A DNA stretch of 64,000 nt from [Pantoea] beijingensis (GCF_022647505.1 NZ_CP071409.1:2728001-2792000), one strand, 5' to 3'; positions 8,653 to 20,036 are shown, counted from the stretch's first letter. Program-made: numbers and translations. The notes: generated by a model not told the origin, from the letters alone.

Positions 8653-9177
8653 TTAGTATACCAGTACGGCACGACGGTTTTTGGCATATGCCGCTTCGTC
8701 GTGACCCAGTACAGCTGGCTTCTCTTTACCGTAAGAAACGATAGAGATCTGGTCAGCAGAAACGCCTTTACCTTGCAGGTACATTTTTACAGAGTTTGCA
8801 CGACGCTCACCCAAAGAAATGTTGTATTCAGGCGTACCGCGCTCATCCGCATGGCCTTCAACGGTCACTTTGTAAGATGGGTTGCTACGCAGGAAAGCCG
8901 CGTGCTGATCCAGCATCTGAGCAAAGTCAGAACGAATGTCATACTTGTCCAGATCAAAGTAAACGATGTTGTTTTTCTGCAGTTCTTGCATCTGCAGACG
9001 AGCCTGTTCTTCAGAAGACATGTTACCGCTGTTCATGCCACTGTTAGAACCATCAGCGCCGCCCATACCATTACCATTGGTCTGGTCGTTGTTGTTATTT
9101 TTGTGTGAGCTACATGCAGCCACTGCAATAACTGGCAATGCCAGCAATAAACCCTTCAGCACTTTATTCAGTTGCAT
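8653..9177 (-). CDS. pal: Peptidoglycan-associated lipoprotein Pal
   Basis: 174 residues from the ATG at 9177 ([11 protein letters not shown]); the frame is open a little further upstream but the signal peptide fixes the start. The lipobox ends AVAAC with the lipidated Cys at 22. A Gly/Asn/Ser-rich tether precedes an OmpA-like peptidoglycan-binding domain ([22 protein letters not shown]). It is an outer-membrane lipoprotein that binds diaminopimelate in peptidoglycan and TolB. It lies 44 bases after tolB. Confidence 0.97.
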   Translation of the reverse strand: MQLNKVLKGLLLALPVIAVAACSSHKNNNNDQTNGNGMGGADGSNSGMNSGNMSSEEQARLQMQELQKNNIVYFDLDKYDIRSDFAQMLDQHAAFLRSNPSYKVTVEGHADERGTPEYNISLGERRANSVKMYLQGKGVSADQISIVSYGKEKPAVLGHDEAAYAKNRRAVLVY

Positions 9178-9221
9178 TTCTAAAATCCTATTATTGTTTG
9201 CCATACATATTTACACATGCA

Positions 9222-10514
9222 TCACAGATACGGCGACCAGGCAGGAAATTTGACCTGTCCATCGGTTGCCGGAAGACGCGCTTTGAAACGCCCATCCGTC
9301 GAAACCAACTGCAACACGGAACCCATACCCTGAGTAGAACTATAGATTACCATTGTGCCGTTAGGTGCGAGACTTGGCGTCTCATCCAGGAACGTGTCCG
9401 TTAATTGTTGAACGGCTCCCGTTTCCAGATCTTGTCTGGCGATATGTTGCGCACCGCCATTAGTGCTCACCATCACCAAAGATTTACCGTCGGTGCTCAC
9501 ATCAGAGTCCTGATTCTGAGAACCTTCCCAGGTCAAACGCTGTGGAGCCCCGCCACTTGAACTCACTTTATAAATCTGAGGACGTCCAGCCTGGTCCGAG
9601 GTATAGGCAAGATTTTGGCTATCCGGGAACCAGGTCGGTTCTGTATTATTGCTACGACCATCAGTTACCTGGCGAATCTGACCGGAAGCCAGATCCATCA
9701 CGTACAGATTCAGACTACCGGTTTTAGATAGCGCAAAAGCTAACTTACTGCCATCCGGAGAGAACGACGGTGCACCGTTATGACGTGGGAATGAAGCAAC
9801 CTGTTTGATAGCCCCATTCGACAGAGTCTGAATAACCAACGCAGAGCGACCACTTTCAAAGGTCACATAGGCCAGTTTGCTCCCATCCGGGGACCAGGCA
9901 GGCGACATCAACGGTTGAGGTGAACGGTGTACAACAAACTGATTGTAGCCATCGTAATCGGAAACGCGCAGCTCGTACGGGAACTGGCCGCCATTGGTCT
10001 GCACGACATAAGCAATACGGGTACGGAAAGCACCTTTAATGCTGGTCAGCTTTTCAAAGGCTTCATCACTCGCCGTATGAGCAGCATAGCGCAGCCACTG
10101 TTTGGTCACTTTGAACTGGTTCTGTGCCAGTACTGTGCCCGGAGAACCCGCGGTGTCAACCAATTGATAAGAAACGGTATAACTACCATCGGCGCCCGGC
10201 TGAACCTGCCCGACGACGACAGCATCAATACCTAATGCGCTCCAGGCAGCAGGCTGCACTTCAGAAGCGGAGGTCGGCTGCTGCGGCAAACGAGTGCGAT
10301 CCAGCGGATTAAATTTCCCGCTGTTGCGTAAGTCAGCGGCCACGATACCACCGACATCTTCAGGTGCGGCACCTGGGCCATCCCATTTAAACGGCACAAC
10401 GCCAATGGGACGCGCGGTATTAACACCTTGCGTGATCTCAATACGTACTTCTGCCTGCGCCACGGCAGCAAACAAAAGTAAAAAGCTCAACGCTATACGA
10501 AATGCCTGCTTCAT
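9222..10514 (-). CDS. tolB: Tol-Pal system protein TolB
   Basis: 430 residues, the same length as E. coli TolB. The signal peptide [21 protein letters not shown] leads to the TolA-binding segment EVRIEITQG, an alpha/beta domain, and a six-bladed beta-propeller made of repeated [18 protein letters not shown] blades that binds Pal. It is periplasmic and works in outer-membrane invagination at division. It follows tolA after a 238-base gap that contains hairpins, so it may also have its own promoter. Confidence 0.97.
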   Translation of the reverse strand: MKQAFRIALSFLLLFAAVAQAEVRIEITQGVNTARPIGVVPFKWDGPGAAPEDVGGIVAADLRNSGKFNPLDRTRLPQQPTSASEVQPAAWSALGIDAVVVGQVQPGADGSYTVSYQLVDTAGSPGTVLAQNQFKVTKQWLRYAAHTASDEAFEKLTSIKGAFRTRIAYVVQTNGGQFPYELRVSDYDGYNQFVVHRSPQPLMSPAWSPDGSKLAYVTFESGRSALVIQTLSNGAIKQVASFPRHNGAPSFSPDGSKLAFALSKTGSLNLYVMDLASGQIRQVTDGRSNNTEPTWFPDSQNLAYTSDQAGRPQIYKVSSSGGAPQRLTWEGSQNQDSDVSTDGKSLVMVSTNGGAQHIARQDLETGAVQQLTDTFLDETPSLAPNGTMVIYSSTQGMGSVLQLVSTDGRFKARLPATDGQVKFPAWSPYL

Positions 10515-10626
10515 TTTTTCTCCCTTATCAGGATGGTAAATCCACGATAATTAGCAGTGTTCAAACAACCATTATTGCAGGCTATGCCCGCCACACTTCA
10601 CGCTGCCGCGGTGTAACGATAATTAC

Positions 10627-10655
10627 CTCAGGAGCAGGTAACGCCTGCACCTGAG
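10627..10655. repeat. Hairpin in the tolA-tolB intergenic region
   Basis: CTCAGG-A-GCAGG-TAACG-CCTGC-A-CCTGAG forms an 11-bp stem with one symmetric mismatch. It is not followed by a T run on either strand, so an mRNA processing or stability element is more likely than a terminator. Confidence 0.5.
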
Positions 10656-10703
10656 AAATATCCGCTTCACCCCTGGCCTGCAACCAGATCTGTAGAATAT
10701 AGA

Positions 10704-10738
10704 GTACGGCATACTGACCAGAGTTCAACATGCCGTAC
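10704..10738. repeat. Inverted repeat just after tolA
   Basis: GTACGGCAT (10704-10712) and ATGCCGTAC (10730-10738) are exact inverted copies with a 17-base spacer, 15 bases past the tolA stop. It could act as an operator or RNA hairpin before tolB. Confidence 0.45.
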
Positions 10739-10752
10739 GTCGCCAGTTTTTT

Positions 10753-12063
10753 TTAAGGCTTAAATCCTAACGTAGCGTTCTTCACCGCTTCATACACATC
10801 CGGTGATGGCGGTTTCGGAATGCGTGCCTGCCGCGCGGCAGCTATCGCCGCCTGACACAGAGCCGGATCACCACCTCGTGACTGCACTGATATCAGCAAG
10901 CCATCAGGTGCCAGTTTAATGCTCAGATCACAGGTTTTTCCTTTGTAGAGATCGGAGTCATAGAATTTACTTTCAATGGCGCCTTTTACCTGACCGAGGT
11001 ATCCATCTATCGCCGCGCCGGAGGCGCCCGATTTTTTCTGATTCCCCTGCCCTGAAGCACCGCCACCAGATTTACCTTGTTTCGGCGCGTTTTTACCGGC
11101 GCTAAGGCCGCCTAACAGATCGTCCACATCGCTGGAGCCTTGAGCAGCTTCTGCCTCAGCTTTCTTCTTCGCATCGGCTGCGGCTTTCGCTTTTGCCGCC
11201 GCATCGGCTTTCTTCTTCGCATCGGCTGCAGCTTTTGCTTTCGCTTCATCAGCCGCTTTCTGCTTCGCCTCTTCGGCGGCTTTTGCCTTCGCTGCTTCCG
11301 CCGCTTTGGCTTCTTGCGCAGCCTTCGCTTTCGCATCCGCCGCCGCTTTGGCCTCCTGAGCAGCCTGCGCTTTTGCATCTGCCGCTGCTTTGGCTTTCGC
11401 CTCTTCCGCCGCTTTTACTTTAGCGGCTTCGGCTGCAGCTTGCTTCGCTTGCTGATCGGCTTTTTTCTTCGCATCTGCTGCTGCTTGTTTCGCCTCTTCT
11501 GCCGCTTTTTTCTGGGCATCCGCAGCCGCTTTAGCTTGCGCATCTGCCTGGGCTTTAGCTTCTGCTTTCGCCTTTGCGGTAGCAGCCTCAGCCTGTTTCT
11601 GCGCCTGTTCTTTTGCCTGCTGCGCCGCTTCCTGCGCTTGCTTCTGCTGAGCCTGCTCTTTCGCCTGCTGCGCCGCTTCCTGCGCTTGTTTTTGCTGCTC
11701 AGCCTGCTGCTGCCGTGCCTCTTGCTGTGCCTGCAGTCGCTCTTTTTCAAGCTCTTTCAAGCGTTGCTGTTCCGCTGCCTGCTTTTGCTGCAACTCTTCA
11801 GCTTGCTGTTGAGCCTGCTTCTGACGCTGCTGTTCCGCACGCTTGCTGTCATTTTGCTGATTCTGCTGCCGATTATACTGCTCCACTACCGCACCAGAAT
11901 CGACCATCACCGCATCTATATCACTACCGCCACCGCCGCCGCTGGTGTCGATTTTTTCGTCAAACGAGCTCCAAATCAGCAGTGCAATCAAAAAGATATG
12001 CAATACCACTGAAACTATAATAGCGCGTTTTAACTTATCGTTCTGCTCGGTTGCCTTCGACAC
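10753..12063 (-). CDS. tolA: Cell envelope integrity protein TolA
   Basis: 436 residues (E. coli 421). An N-terminal membrane anchor (AIIVSVVLHIFLIALLIWSSF) interacts with TolQ/TolR. A Gly run (about 42-47) leads to a very long Ala/Lys/Glu/Gln-rich helix (about 65-310) built of short KAAADAKAKAAEE-like repeats. The C-terminal globular domain (about 350-436, with two Cys in KTCDLS and PALCQAA) contacts TolB, Pal and CpoB. TolA transmits the proton-motive-force energy of TolQR to the outer membrane. The extra length falls in the repetitive helix, which commonly varies by slippage. Confidence 0.97.
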   Translation of the reverse strand: MSKATEQNDKLKRAIIVSVVLHIFLIALLIWSSFDEKIDTSGGGGGSDIDAVMVDSGAVVEQYNRQQNQQNDSKRAEQQRQKQAQQQAEELQQKQAAEQQRLKELEKERLQAQQEARQQQAEQQKQAQEAAQQAKEQAQQKQAQEAAQQAKEQAQKQAEAATAKAKAEAKAQADAQAKAAADAQKKAAEEAKQAAADAKKKADQQAKQAAAEAAKVKAAEEAKAKAAADAKAQAAQEAKAAADAKAKAAQEAKAAEAAKAKAAEEAKQKAADEAKAKAAADAKKKADAAAKAKAAADAKKKAEAEAAQGSSDVDDLLGGLSAGKNAPKQGKSGGGASGQGNQKKSGASGAAIDGYLGQVKGAIESKFYDSDLYKGKTCDLSIKLAPDGLLISVQSRGGDPALCQAAIAAARQARIPKPPSPDVYEAVKNATLGFKP

Positions 12064-12093
12064 TCTCGGTTCCCAAAAAACGGTTCGAATTAA

Positions 12094-12522
12094 TTAAATC
12101 GGCTGCGTCATCAAACCGACAGACTTCACACCCGCCTGATGCAGCAGGTTGAGTGCCTTGATGATTTCGTCATAAGGCACATCTTTCGCGCCACCTATCA
12201 GAAACACCGTTTTCGGATTAGCTTCTATTCGGCGCTGTGCTTCGGCAACGACCTGCTCAGCAGGCAGTTGCGACATGCGATCGTGATCGACTACCAGGCT
12301 GTACTGTCCGACACCTGCCACTTCGACGATCACCGGAGGATTATCATCACTGGCAACCGTTTTTGAATCTGTCGCATCTGGCAGATCAACTTCCACACTT
12401 TGCGTGATGATAGGTGCTGTTGCCATGAATATCAGCAGCAACACCAGCAACACATCCAGGAGCGGAACAATGTTGATCTCAGATTTGAGATCGCGGCGAG
12501 CGCGACCACGCGTTCTGGCCAT
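12094..12522 (-). CDS. tolR: Tol-Pal motor protein TolR
   Basis: 142 residues from the ATG at 12522 (MARTRGRARRDLKSEINIVPLLDVLLVLLLIFMATAP). One transmembrane helix carries the proton-pathway Asp (PLLDVLLVLLLIF); the rest is an ExbD-like periplasmic domain. With TolQ it forms the proton-driven motor that energises TolA. The start lies 13 bases after the tolQ stop. An upstream open frame to 12618 only overlaps tolQ and is rejected as coding. Confidence 0.97.
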   Translation of the reverse strand: MARTRGRARRDLKSEINIVPLLDVLLVLLLIFMATAPIITQSVEVDLPDATDSKTVASDDNPPVIVEVAGVGQYSLVVDHDRMSQLPAEQVVAEAQRRIEANPKTVFLIGGAKDVPYDEIIKALNLLHQAGVKSVGLMTQPI

Positions 12523-12535
12523 GCTTAACCTCCGG

Positions 12536-13623
<1,088 letters not shown>

Positions 13624-13798
13624 TCTACATCCCGGCAATGCTTTATATCAGTTAACCGCTGCTACTATACGCAAGCGCAAACGTCTTGGGAATGGATTGC
13701 CAGAGGGTAAAGAAAATAATTATCGGATGGAAACAATTAGCGGGGCTTTCGGGATAAATCTTAAGCAGATACTGACAAAAAAAGACAAAAAAGCAGAT

Positions 13799-13821
13799 AA
13801 ATATAATCCCGCCTGGCGGGA
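13799..13821 (-). terminator. Probable terminator after cydABX-ybgE
   Basis: TCCCGCC/GGCGGGA with a short loop (13807-13821) is followed on the minus strand by the T-rich TTATATTTAT, just past the ybgE stop. Confidence 0.5.
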
Positions 13822-13833
13822 CTATACCGGGCT

Positions 13834-14127
13834 TCAGCTGAAAAAGAAGCCTAATCCCACTAACAGAATAATCTGAGCAGGCAGCGGAGAGAAAAATGCC
13901 TGCCAGCGTAACCGCAGCGGACGAAAACCTACACCATGTATGACTCCGGTACACACCGCCCACATGATGACAATACCCTGCCAGATTGCGAGCGGCCCTG
14001 TTTTCGCCGCAAAACGCGAGGGGTCCCAGAATACGCAGCCTGCCAGCAACAGCGCCAGGCAAAAAGACAGGACCCGCAACGGGCCCTTGTCCATGGCGGC
14101 GTATAGCCGCTCAATTAACTTACGCAT
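13834..14127 (-). CDS. ybgE: Cyd operon protein YbgE
   Basis: 97 residues, a small inner-membrane protein with three hydrophobic segments. FVDPSRFAAKT-like and WAVCTGVIHGVGFRP motifs identify YbgE. It is always next to cytochrome bd genes but its exact role is unclear. Its ATG overlaps the cydX stop by one base (TAATG), so translation is coupled. Confidence 0.93.
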   Translation of the reverse strand: MRKLIERLYAAMDKGPLRVLSFCLALLLAGCVFWDPSRFAAKTGPLAIWQGIVIMWAVCTGVIHGVGFRPLRLRWQAFFSPLPAQIILLVGLGFFFS

Positions 14128-14240
14128 TAATGCCGCGCTTTCGCTTCGGCCGTCTCTTCAACGTGTTCAAGCGCCAGCGCAGTAATAATACCAAAAGCGC
14201 AGGCCAGCAAGGTGCCGAGTATCCAGGCAAAATACCACAT
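14127..14240 (-). CDS. cydX: Cytochrome bd-I accessory subunit CydX
   Basis: 37 residues: MWYFAWILGTLLACAFGIIT followed by ALALEHVEETAEAKARH. One transmembrane helix with the conserved WYFAWILG start, same length as E. coli CydX. It stabilises the haem site of the CydAB oxidase. The start is 15 bases after the cydB stop. Confidence 0.96.
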   Translation of the reverse strand: MWYFAWILGTLLACAFGIITALALEHVEETAEAKARH

Positions 14241-14255
14241 TGTTCCGCTCCTTAA

Positions 14256-15395
14256 TTAGTAGAGAGAGTGAGTGTTGCTTTCGATCTGCTCTTTAGTGAT
14301 ACGCCCAAACATCTTGTAGTAGCACCAGGTGCTATAGGCCAGAATCAGCGGCACGAAGATGATGGCAACAAACAGCATCACTTTTAACGTCAACAGACTT
14401 GAGGTTGCATCCCACATAGTCAGGCTTGAACCCGGTACCGTACTGGATGGCATGATGAATGGGAACATCGCTATACCCGCCGTCAGAATGACACATGCCA
14501 TCGTGAGAGAAGAGAAGACGAATGCCCAGGCCCCTTTTTCCAGACGTGAACAGAGAAGCGTAAATAAAGGCAGAATAACGCCCAGCGCAGGAATGAGCCA
14601 TAGGACCGGCGTATGGTTGAAGTTCACCAGCCATGCCCCGGCCTCACGCGCCACCGCTTTGGTAAGTGGATTAGAAGCCGCGGCATGATCCATCGCCGAG
14701 GTCACCACATAGCCATCAATGCCGTATACGACCCACACGCCAGCCAGCGCAAAACAGACCATCATCACCAGCGCCGCAATTTGCGCCGCAGCACGGGCAC
14801 GCAGATGTAACTCACCCACGGTACGCATTTGCAAGTAAGTTGCGCCCTGAGCAATGATCATGCTCAGACTGACAATCCCTGCCAGTAAACCAAACGGATT
14901 CAGTAACTGGAAGAAATTACCGGTATAGAACAGGCGCAAATCCGTATCTGCGTGGAACGGCACCCCCTGAAGCAGGTTACCAAACGCCACGCCGATCACC
15001 AGCGGCGGCACTAAGCTGCCAATAAAAATGCCCCAGTCCCACATACCGCGCCAGCGCATGTCTTCTATTTTTGAGCGATAATCAAAACCAATCGGGCGAA
15101 AGAACAGCGAGGCCAGTACCAGAATCATCGCTACATAGAAGCCGGAAAAAGCAGCGGCATAAACCATTGGCCAGGCGGCAAACAGCGCGCCGCCTGCGGT
15201 AATTAACCATACCTGATTGCCGTCCCAATGCGGCGCAATACTGTTGATCATCACCCTGCGTTCAGTATCAGTCCGTCCGATAATACGGGACAGTATACCT
15301 ACCCCCATATCGAAGCCGTCGGTGATGGCAAAACCAATCATCAGGATCCCAATCAGCAGCCACCAGATAAAGCGCAATACTTCGTAATCTAACAT
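14256..15395 (-). CDS. cydB: Cytochrome bd-I ubiquinol oxidase subunit II
   Basis: 379 residues, the same length as E. coli CydB. It starts MLDYEVLRFIWWLLIGILMIGFAITDGFDMGVG, typical of CydB, with about nine membrane helices and IAPHWDGNQVWLITAGGALFAAWP. It pairs with CydA in the high-affinity oxygen reductase of the inner membrane. It lies 15 bases after cydA and is followed closely by cydX and ybgE. Confidence 0.97.
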   Translation of the reverse strand: MLDYEVLRFIWWLLIGILMIGFAITDGFDMGVGILSRIIGRTDTERRVMINSIAPHWDGNQVWLITAGGALFAAWPMVYAAAFSGFYVAMILVLASLFFRPIGFDYRSKIEDMRWRGMWDWGIFIGSLVPPLVIGVAFGNLLQGVPFHADTDLRLFYTGNFFQLLNPFGLLAGIVSLSMIIAQGATYLQMRTVGELHLRARAAAQIAALVMMVCFALAGVWVVYGIDGYVVTSAMDHAAASNPLTKAVAREAGAWLVNFNHTPVLWLIPALGVILPLFTLLCSRLEKGAWAFVFSSLTMACVILTAGIAMFPFIMPSSTVPGSSLTMWDATSSLLTLKVMLFVAIIFVPLILAYSTWCYYKMFGRITKEQIESNTHSLY

Positions 15396-15410
15396 TTGTG
15401 GACTCCTGTG

Positions 15411-16979
15411 TTATCGAACCGGCTGCGCCGAAATCGTTGACTGCTCGAAGTGGTAACGTCCAGTTTTCAGGCTGCTCGGCCCCAGTCGGGCAAACTTAAA
15501 CATCAGGTACATTTCTGCCACCAGAAACAGCGTGTACAGCCCACAAATCAGCCCCATGGAAAACAGCAGGTCGCCTACGGTGAGCGAGGAGTTCGCGACA
15601 GCCGTCGGCAACACTTCACCAATCGCCCAAGGCTGACGTCCGTACTCCGCAACAAACCAGCCGGCTTCCACGGCGATCCACGGTAGTGGGATGCCGAACA
15701 GCGCTGCCCTGAGCAACCAGCGATTGCGCCCGATACGATTGCGGATTACGCTCCAGAAAGAGAGACCAATGATCAGCAGCATTAATACGCCGCAGGCCAC
15801 CATAATGCGGAAAGAGAAATAGAGCGGTGCAACCCGGGGAATTGAATCTTTCGTTGCCTGCTGAATTTGCGCTTCAGATGCGTCAGAAACATTTTGCGTA
15901 TAGCGTTTCAGCAGAAGGCCATAACCCAAATCCTGACGCGTATTATTAAAGGCTTCACGTACGTTAGGATCGGTATTACCTGCGCGCAGCTCTTCCAACA
16001 ATTCATAAGCTTTCATGCCATTGCGGATGCGTACTTCATGCTGCTGCATCAGCTCTTTCAGACCCGTAACCGGTTTATCGACGGAACGTGTGGCAATCAG
16101 GCCAAGCAGATAAGGAATTTGAACTGCATATTTATTTTCCTGCGTGTCCTGATTGGGAAGACCAAATAGCGTAAAGGCTGCAGGTGCTGGCTGTGTTTCC
16201 CATTCAGCTTCAATGGCCGCCAGCTTGGTTTTCTGCACATCCCCCATTTCGTAACCGGATTCGTCACCCAGTACAATCACTGACAGCACCGCCGCCATTC
16301 CGAAGCTAGCCGCAACCGCGAATGAGCGTTTAGCAAAAGCAACATCGCGACCGCGCAGCAGATAGTAAGCACTGATACCCAGGATAAACATCGCCCCGGT
16401 GGTATAACCCGCTGCGACGGTATGAACAAATTTTACCTGGGCAACCGGGTTGAGTACCAGCTCAGAGAAACTCACCATCTCCATACGCATGGTTTCAAAA
16501 TTAAAATCAGAAGCAATTGGATTTTGCATCCAACCATTAGCAACCAGTATCCAGAGCGCCGAAAGGTTCGATCCCAGCGCAACCAGCCAAGTCACCGCCA
16601 TATGCTGAACTTTGCCAAGACGGTCCCAGCCAAAAAAGAATAAGCCGACAAAGGTGGATTCCAGGAAGAATGCCATTAAGCCTTCGATGGCCAGCGGTGC
16701 ACCAAAAATATCACCGACATAATGTGAAAAGTATGACCAGTTAGTTCCGAATTGGAACTCCATAGTCAAGCCGGTCGCCACGCCCAGGGCAAAGTTGATA
16801 CCAAACAACTTGCCCCAGAACTTGGTCATATCTTTATAGATTTGTTTGCCAGACAGCACATACACGGTTTCCATGATCGCCAACAAAAACGCCATACCCA
16901 GCGTTAAGGGGACGAACAGGAAATGGTACATGGCAGTTAGGGCAAACTGTAAGCGCGACAGTTCGACGATATCAAACAT
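15411..16979 (-). CDS. cydA: Cytochrome bd-I ubiquinol oxidase subunit I
   Basis: 522 residues, as in E. coli. It carries haems b558, b595 and d; His19 in [13 protein letters not shown], the GRQPW motif ([16 protein letters not shown]) and the long quinol-binding Q-loop (about residues 255-390) are present. It oxidises ubiquinol and reduces oxygen at low oxygen tension. It is first in the cydABX-ybgE operon and has a 920-base intergenic region upstream where ArcA/FNR control is expected, but I could not place those sites with confidence. Confidence 0.98.
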   Translation of the reverse strand: MFDIVELSRLQFALTAMYHFLFVPLTLGMAFLLAIMETVYVLSGKQIYKDMTKFWGKLFGINFALGVATGLTMEFQFGTNWSYFSHYVGDIFGAPLAIEGLMAFFLESTFVGLFFFGWDRLGKVQHMAVTWLVALGSNLSALWILVANGWMQNPIASDFNFETMRMEMVSFSELVLNPVAQVKFVHTVAAGYTTGAMFILGISAYYLLRGRDVAFAKRSFAVAASFGMAAVLSVIVLGDESGYEMGDVQKTKLAAIEAEWETQPAPAAFTLFGLPNQDTQENKYAVQIPYLLGLIATRSVDKPVTGLKELMQQHEVRIRNGMKAYELLEELRAGNTDPNVREAFNNTRQDLGYGLLLKRYTQNVSDASEAQIQQATKDSIPRVAPLYFSFRIMVACGVLMLLIIGLSFWSVIRNRIGRNRWLLRAALFGIPLPWIAVEAGWFVAEYGRQPWAIGEVLPTAVANSSLTVGDLLFSMGLICGLYTLFLVAEMYLMFKFARLGPSSLKTGRYHFEQSTISAQPVR

Positions 16980-17830
16980 CTTGACCCCTTGCTCCTCGCA
17001 TGAATACTCGACACAGATTTCTCCCCGTCATACCTGAAGTTGTATCTATACCGGCAGTGTGCTTTACCGTCCGGATACAACGCCAATTACTTCGGGCATA
17101 TATAATTGGCTGAGGCTTTCATACATCTGTGATTGCCAACAGAAATAACGACCAGTATTCATTCCAGCAATGCCACCGCGGCAGTCGCTCACGGAAATCG
17201 CTGGAGAATGGCTGATAGCAAATACATATAATAAAAATTATAAGACTGAACGGTGACAGGATACGCCGTCACGATATAACTATAAATAGTTATTTTGTAG
17301 TGATTACATCATTTTTGATGCTTGTCATTTTCATAAATTATAGTGATTGCGAAAAATTGATCCAGCACAATTTAATACAAAGGTCTTAATTCGCTCAATG
17401 CTAGGTGTTGATATGAAAACACTTTTATTGATAGATGTTAACTTTTCTCAGAGTGAGGACTCGACAGGTAAATAAAGTGTTGCACGAATGTGCGTTAATG
17501 GTGGCTAAAAATAGAGGGTGTTAATTTCACGCCATTTGATTTAACACAATAGCGTAAAGTTTATTTTTATGGTGATGGGCAGGTGATACTAATAATATTG
17601 ACACGACTCTATTTTTAGCCTGATTTTCGTCTATTCTTCACAAGCTAATCACGCCCCTCTCTCAAATAATTAACAATCAACCTTTAATCATAGCCGGGGT
17701 TTTCTAACATGCAGATGAAAGTGTCCAAAAAGCCATGGACGTTTACGCGCAAGTGGATACATGGCTGAAAAATAAATCTTAGCCTGCACACGGTTCCGTC
17801 GGGATCGAGATAACCCCATCGAAAAGAACG
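16980..17830. other. Long intergenic region between cydA and sucD
   Basis: No recognised gene of normal size. The stretch 17220-17640 is AT-rich. It should hold the cydA promoter(s) near 16980-17300. The plus strand has a TTGACA at 17598-17603 and two very short frames (17413-17475, 20 codons; 17709-17768, 19 codons). E. coli has mngRAB between these two operons; nothing like them is present. Confidence 0.7.
17709..17768 (+). CDS. Candidate small protein, 19 residues (uncertain)
   Basis: MQMKVSKKPWTFTRKWIHG, very basic and Trp-rich, unlike random AT-rich sequence. It lies 106 bases after a TTGACA hexamer and before the sucD terminator hairpin. A GGGG stretch lies about 11 bases upstream of the ATG, which is a weak ribosome site. 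No family recognised. It may well not be translated. Confidence 0.2.
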   Translation: MQMKVSKKPWTFTRKWIHG

Positions 17831-17854
17831 AAAAAAGCCACCCGGAGGTGGCTT
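17831..17854 (-). terminator. Terminator of sdhCDAB-sucABCD
   Basis: AAGCCACC-TCCG-GGTGGCTT hairpin followed by TTTTTT on the minus strand, 46 bases after the sucD stop. The strong stem and T run fit a factor-independent terminator. Confidence 0.9.
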
Positions 17855-17899
17855 ATCTGGCTCAATGGAAGAACCTGTCATCAGGCTCTTCAGGAGCAA
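17831..17899 (-). ncRNA. Candidate SdhX-like 3'-UTR small RNA
   Basis: In E. coli and Salmonella an Hfq-binding small RNA (SdhX/RybD) is cut from the 3' end of the sdh-suc mRNA and ends at its terminator. The same place here has a short 3' UTR ending in a strong hairpin with a T run. Existence is inferred from position only; I cannot confirm the seed sequence. Confidence 0.4.
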
Positions 17900-18772
17900 T
17901 TACTGTGGTAATACGGCTTTAACTGCCTCACCGATATCAGCAAGACTGCGCACGGTCTTAACGCCTGCGGCTTCCAACGCAGCAAACTTCTCATCTGCCG
18001 TGCCTTTACCGCCTGCAATGATGGCACCCGCATGCCCCATACGCTTACCTTTCGGCGCAGTGACACCGGCAATATAGCCCACAACAGGTTTGGTCACGTG
18101 ATCTTTAATAAAGGCGGCGGCTTCTTCTTCCGCGCTACCGCCGATTTCACCGATCATCACGATCGCTTCCGTCTGTGGATCATTCTGGAACAGTTTCAGA
18201 ATATCGATGAAGTTAGAACCTGGGATAGGATCGCCGCCGATACCGACACAGGTAGACTGGCCGTAACCGATATCGGTCGTCTGCTTAACGGCTTCATACG
18301 TCAAGGTACCGGAACGGGACACGATGCCGATACGGCCAGGCTTGTGAATATGACCAGGCATAATACCGATTTTACATTCACCCGGTGTGATGACGCCCGG
18401 GCAGTTTGGTCCGATCATACGAACGCCGGCTTCATCCAGCTTCACTTTTACCGTCAGCATATCCAGGGTTGGGATACCTTCAGTGATGGTGATGATCAGT
18501 TTAATACCCGCTTCAATCGCTTCCAGGATACCGTCTTTGCAGAACGGTGCCGGAACATAGATGACCGATGCAGTTGCGCCTGTCGCTTCAACCGCTTCGC
18601 GTACGGTGTTAAAAACCGGCAGGCCCAGATGCTCGGTGCCGCCTTTGCCTGGCGTCACGCCGCCAACCAGTTGAGTACCATAGGCCAACGCCTGTTCAGA
18701 GTGGAAGGTACCCTGTCCGCCGGTAAAACCCTGGCAAATTACTTTGGTGTTTTTGTCGATCAAAATGGACAT
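17900..18772 (-). CDS. sucD: Succinate--CoA ligase, alpha subunit
   Basis: 290 residues. With SucC it converts succinyl-CoA plus ADP to succinate, CoA and ATP. The CoA-binding part contains [15 protein letters not shown] and [21 protein letters not shown]; the phosphohistidine is in [17 protein letters not shown]. Its ATG overlaps the sucC stop by one base. It is the last gene of the eight-gene sdh-suc operon. Confidence 0.98.
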   Translation of the reverse strand: MSILIDKNTKVICQGFTGGQGTFHSEQALAYGTQLVGGVTPGKGGTEHLGLPVFNTVREAVEATGATASVIYVPAPFCKDGILEAIEAGIKLIITITEGIPTLDMLTVKVKLDEAGVRMIGPNCPGVITPGECKIGIMPGHIHKPGRIGIVSRSGTLTYEAVKQTTDIGYGQSTCVGIGGDPIPGSNFIDILKLFQNDPQTEAIVMIGEIGGSAEEEAAAFIKDHVTKPVVGYIAGVTAPKGKRMGHAGAIIAGGKGTADEKFAALEAAGVKTVRSLADIGEAVKAVLPQ

Positions 18773-19938
18773 TATTTACCCTCCGCTGCGGCAACAACGC
18801 GCTGCGCCGCGTCGCTCAGGCTGGTTGCTGCAATAATATTCAAGCCGCTGTCAGCCAGTTTACTGGCACCCAGTTCGGCGTTATTTCCTTCGAGACGTAC
18901 CACGACCGGCACGTTAACACCCACTTCTTCTACTGCGCCGATAATGCCATCCGCGATCAGGTCGCAGCGTACAATTCCGCCGAAGATGTTGACGAATACC
19001 GCTTTTACCGCTTCGTCAGACAGGATGATTTTAAAGGCTTCAGTTACGCGCTCTTTAGTTGCGCCGCCGCCCACGTCAAGGAAGTTGGCAGGCTGACCAC
19101 CGCTCAGTTTAACGATGTCCATGGTACCCATAGCCAGCCCGGCACCGTTCACCATACAACCGATGTTACCTTCCAGCGCAACGTAGTTCAGTTCCCACTG
19201 CGCTGCCTGCGCTTCGCGGGAATCTTCCTGACTTGGATCACGCATTTCACGCAACTCAGGTTGGCGGAATAACGCGTTACCGTCAGCGGTCAGTTTGCCA
19301 TCAAGACAGACAAGATCGCCCTGTGTAGTAATAACCAGTGGGTTGATCTCAACCAGTGCCAGATCGCGCTCAAGGAACAGCGTCGCCAGTCCCATAAAGA
19401 TCTTGGTGAACTGGTTGACTTGCTTACCCGTCAGGCCCAGTTTGAATGCCAGCTCACGTCCCTGGTAAGGCTGTGGGCCGGTTAATGGATCCAGCGCCAT
19501 TTTATGAATCAGGTGCGGGGTTTCTTCCGCGACTTTTTCAATTTCCACGCCGCCTTCGGTCGAGGCCATAAACACCACGCGACGGGTGCCACGGTCAACC
19601 ACTGCGCCAAGGTAGAGTTCTTTATCAATATCCGTTGCCGCTTCAACCAGAATCTGGTTAACCGGCTGGCCGTGTGCGTCCGTTTGATAGGTGACCAGGT
19701 TTTTACCCAACCAGTTTTCAGCGAAAGCGCGGATCTCTTCTTTACTGTTAACCACTTTCACACCGCCCGCTTTACCGCGGCCGCCGGCATGAACCTGACA
19801 TTTAACCACCCACGGGCCTGCGCCGATTTTAGAGGCTGCTTCTTCCGCTTCACGTGGCGTGGTACAGGCGTATCCGGTTGGAGCCGGCATACCATACCGT
19901 GCAAACAGCTGTTTCGCCTGGTATTCGTGTAAGTTCAT
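18772..19938 (-). CDS. sucC: Succinate--CoA ligase (ADP-forming), beta subunit
   Basis: 388 residues, the family length. ATP-grasp fold at the N-terminus ([36 protein letters not shown]) and a C-terminal CoA-ligase domain with [20 protein letters not shown] and [16 protein letters not shown]. It forms the alpha2-beta2 succinyl-CoA synthetase with SucD. It lies 129 bases after sucB; that gap contains a strong hairpin. Confidence 0.98.
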   Translation of the reverse strand: MNLHEYQAKQLFARYGMPAPTGYACTTPREAEEAASKIGAGPWVVKCQVHAGGRGKAGGVKVVNSKEEIRAFAENWLGKNLVTYQTDAHGQPVNQILVEAATDIDKELYLGAVVDRGTRRVVFMASTEGGVEIEKVAEETPHLIHKMALDPLTGPQPYQGRELAFKLGLTGKQVNQFTKIFMGLATLFLERDLALVEINPLVITTQGDLVCLDGKLTADGNALFRQPELREMRDPSQEDSREAQAAQWELNYVALEGNIGCMVNGAGLAMGTMDIVKLSGGQPANFLDVGGGATKERVTEAFKIILSDEAVKAVFVNIFGGIVRCDLIADGIIGAVEEVGVNVPVVVRLEGNNAELGASKLADSGLNIIAATSLSDAAQRVVAAAEGK

Positions 19939-20036
19939 GATGTTCTATCCATTCAGATCTGAAAAGATTGGGTCGAATGCGGTTTACCTCACTTCTTACG
20001 GAAGGATGACAAACCGAATTAGCAACCGCACATAAG

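Noticed and set aside
11140..12012. 290-codon open frame on the plus strand opposite tolA
   Set aside because: It is the complement of the Ala/Lys-rich repeats of tolA and reads as Leu/Arg/Phe/Cys-rich low-complexity sequence; no start signal or protein-like pattern.
17340..17370. FNR-like half-site TTGAT upstream of cydA
   Set aside because: The second half (CACAA) is too far from ATCAA, and the distance from cydA is large.
18032..19096. 354-codon open frame opposite sucD and sucC
   Set aside because: Spans the junction of two real genes on the other strand and matches no family.
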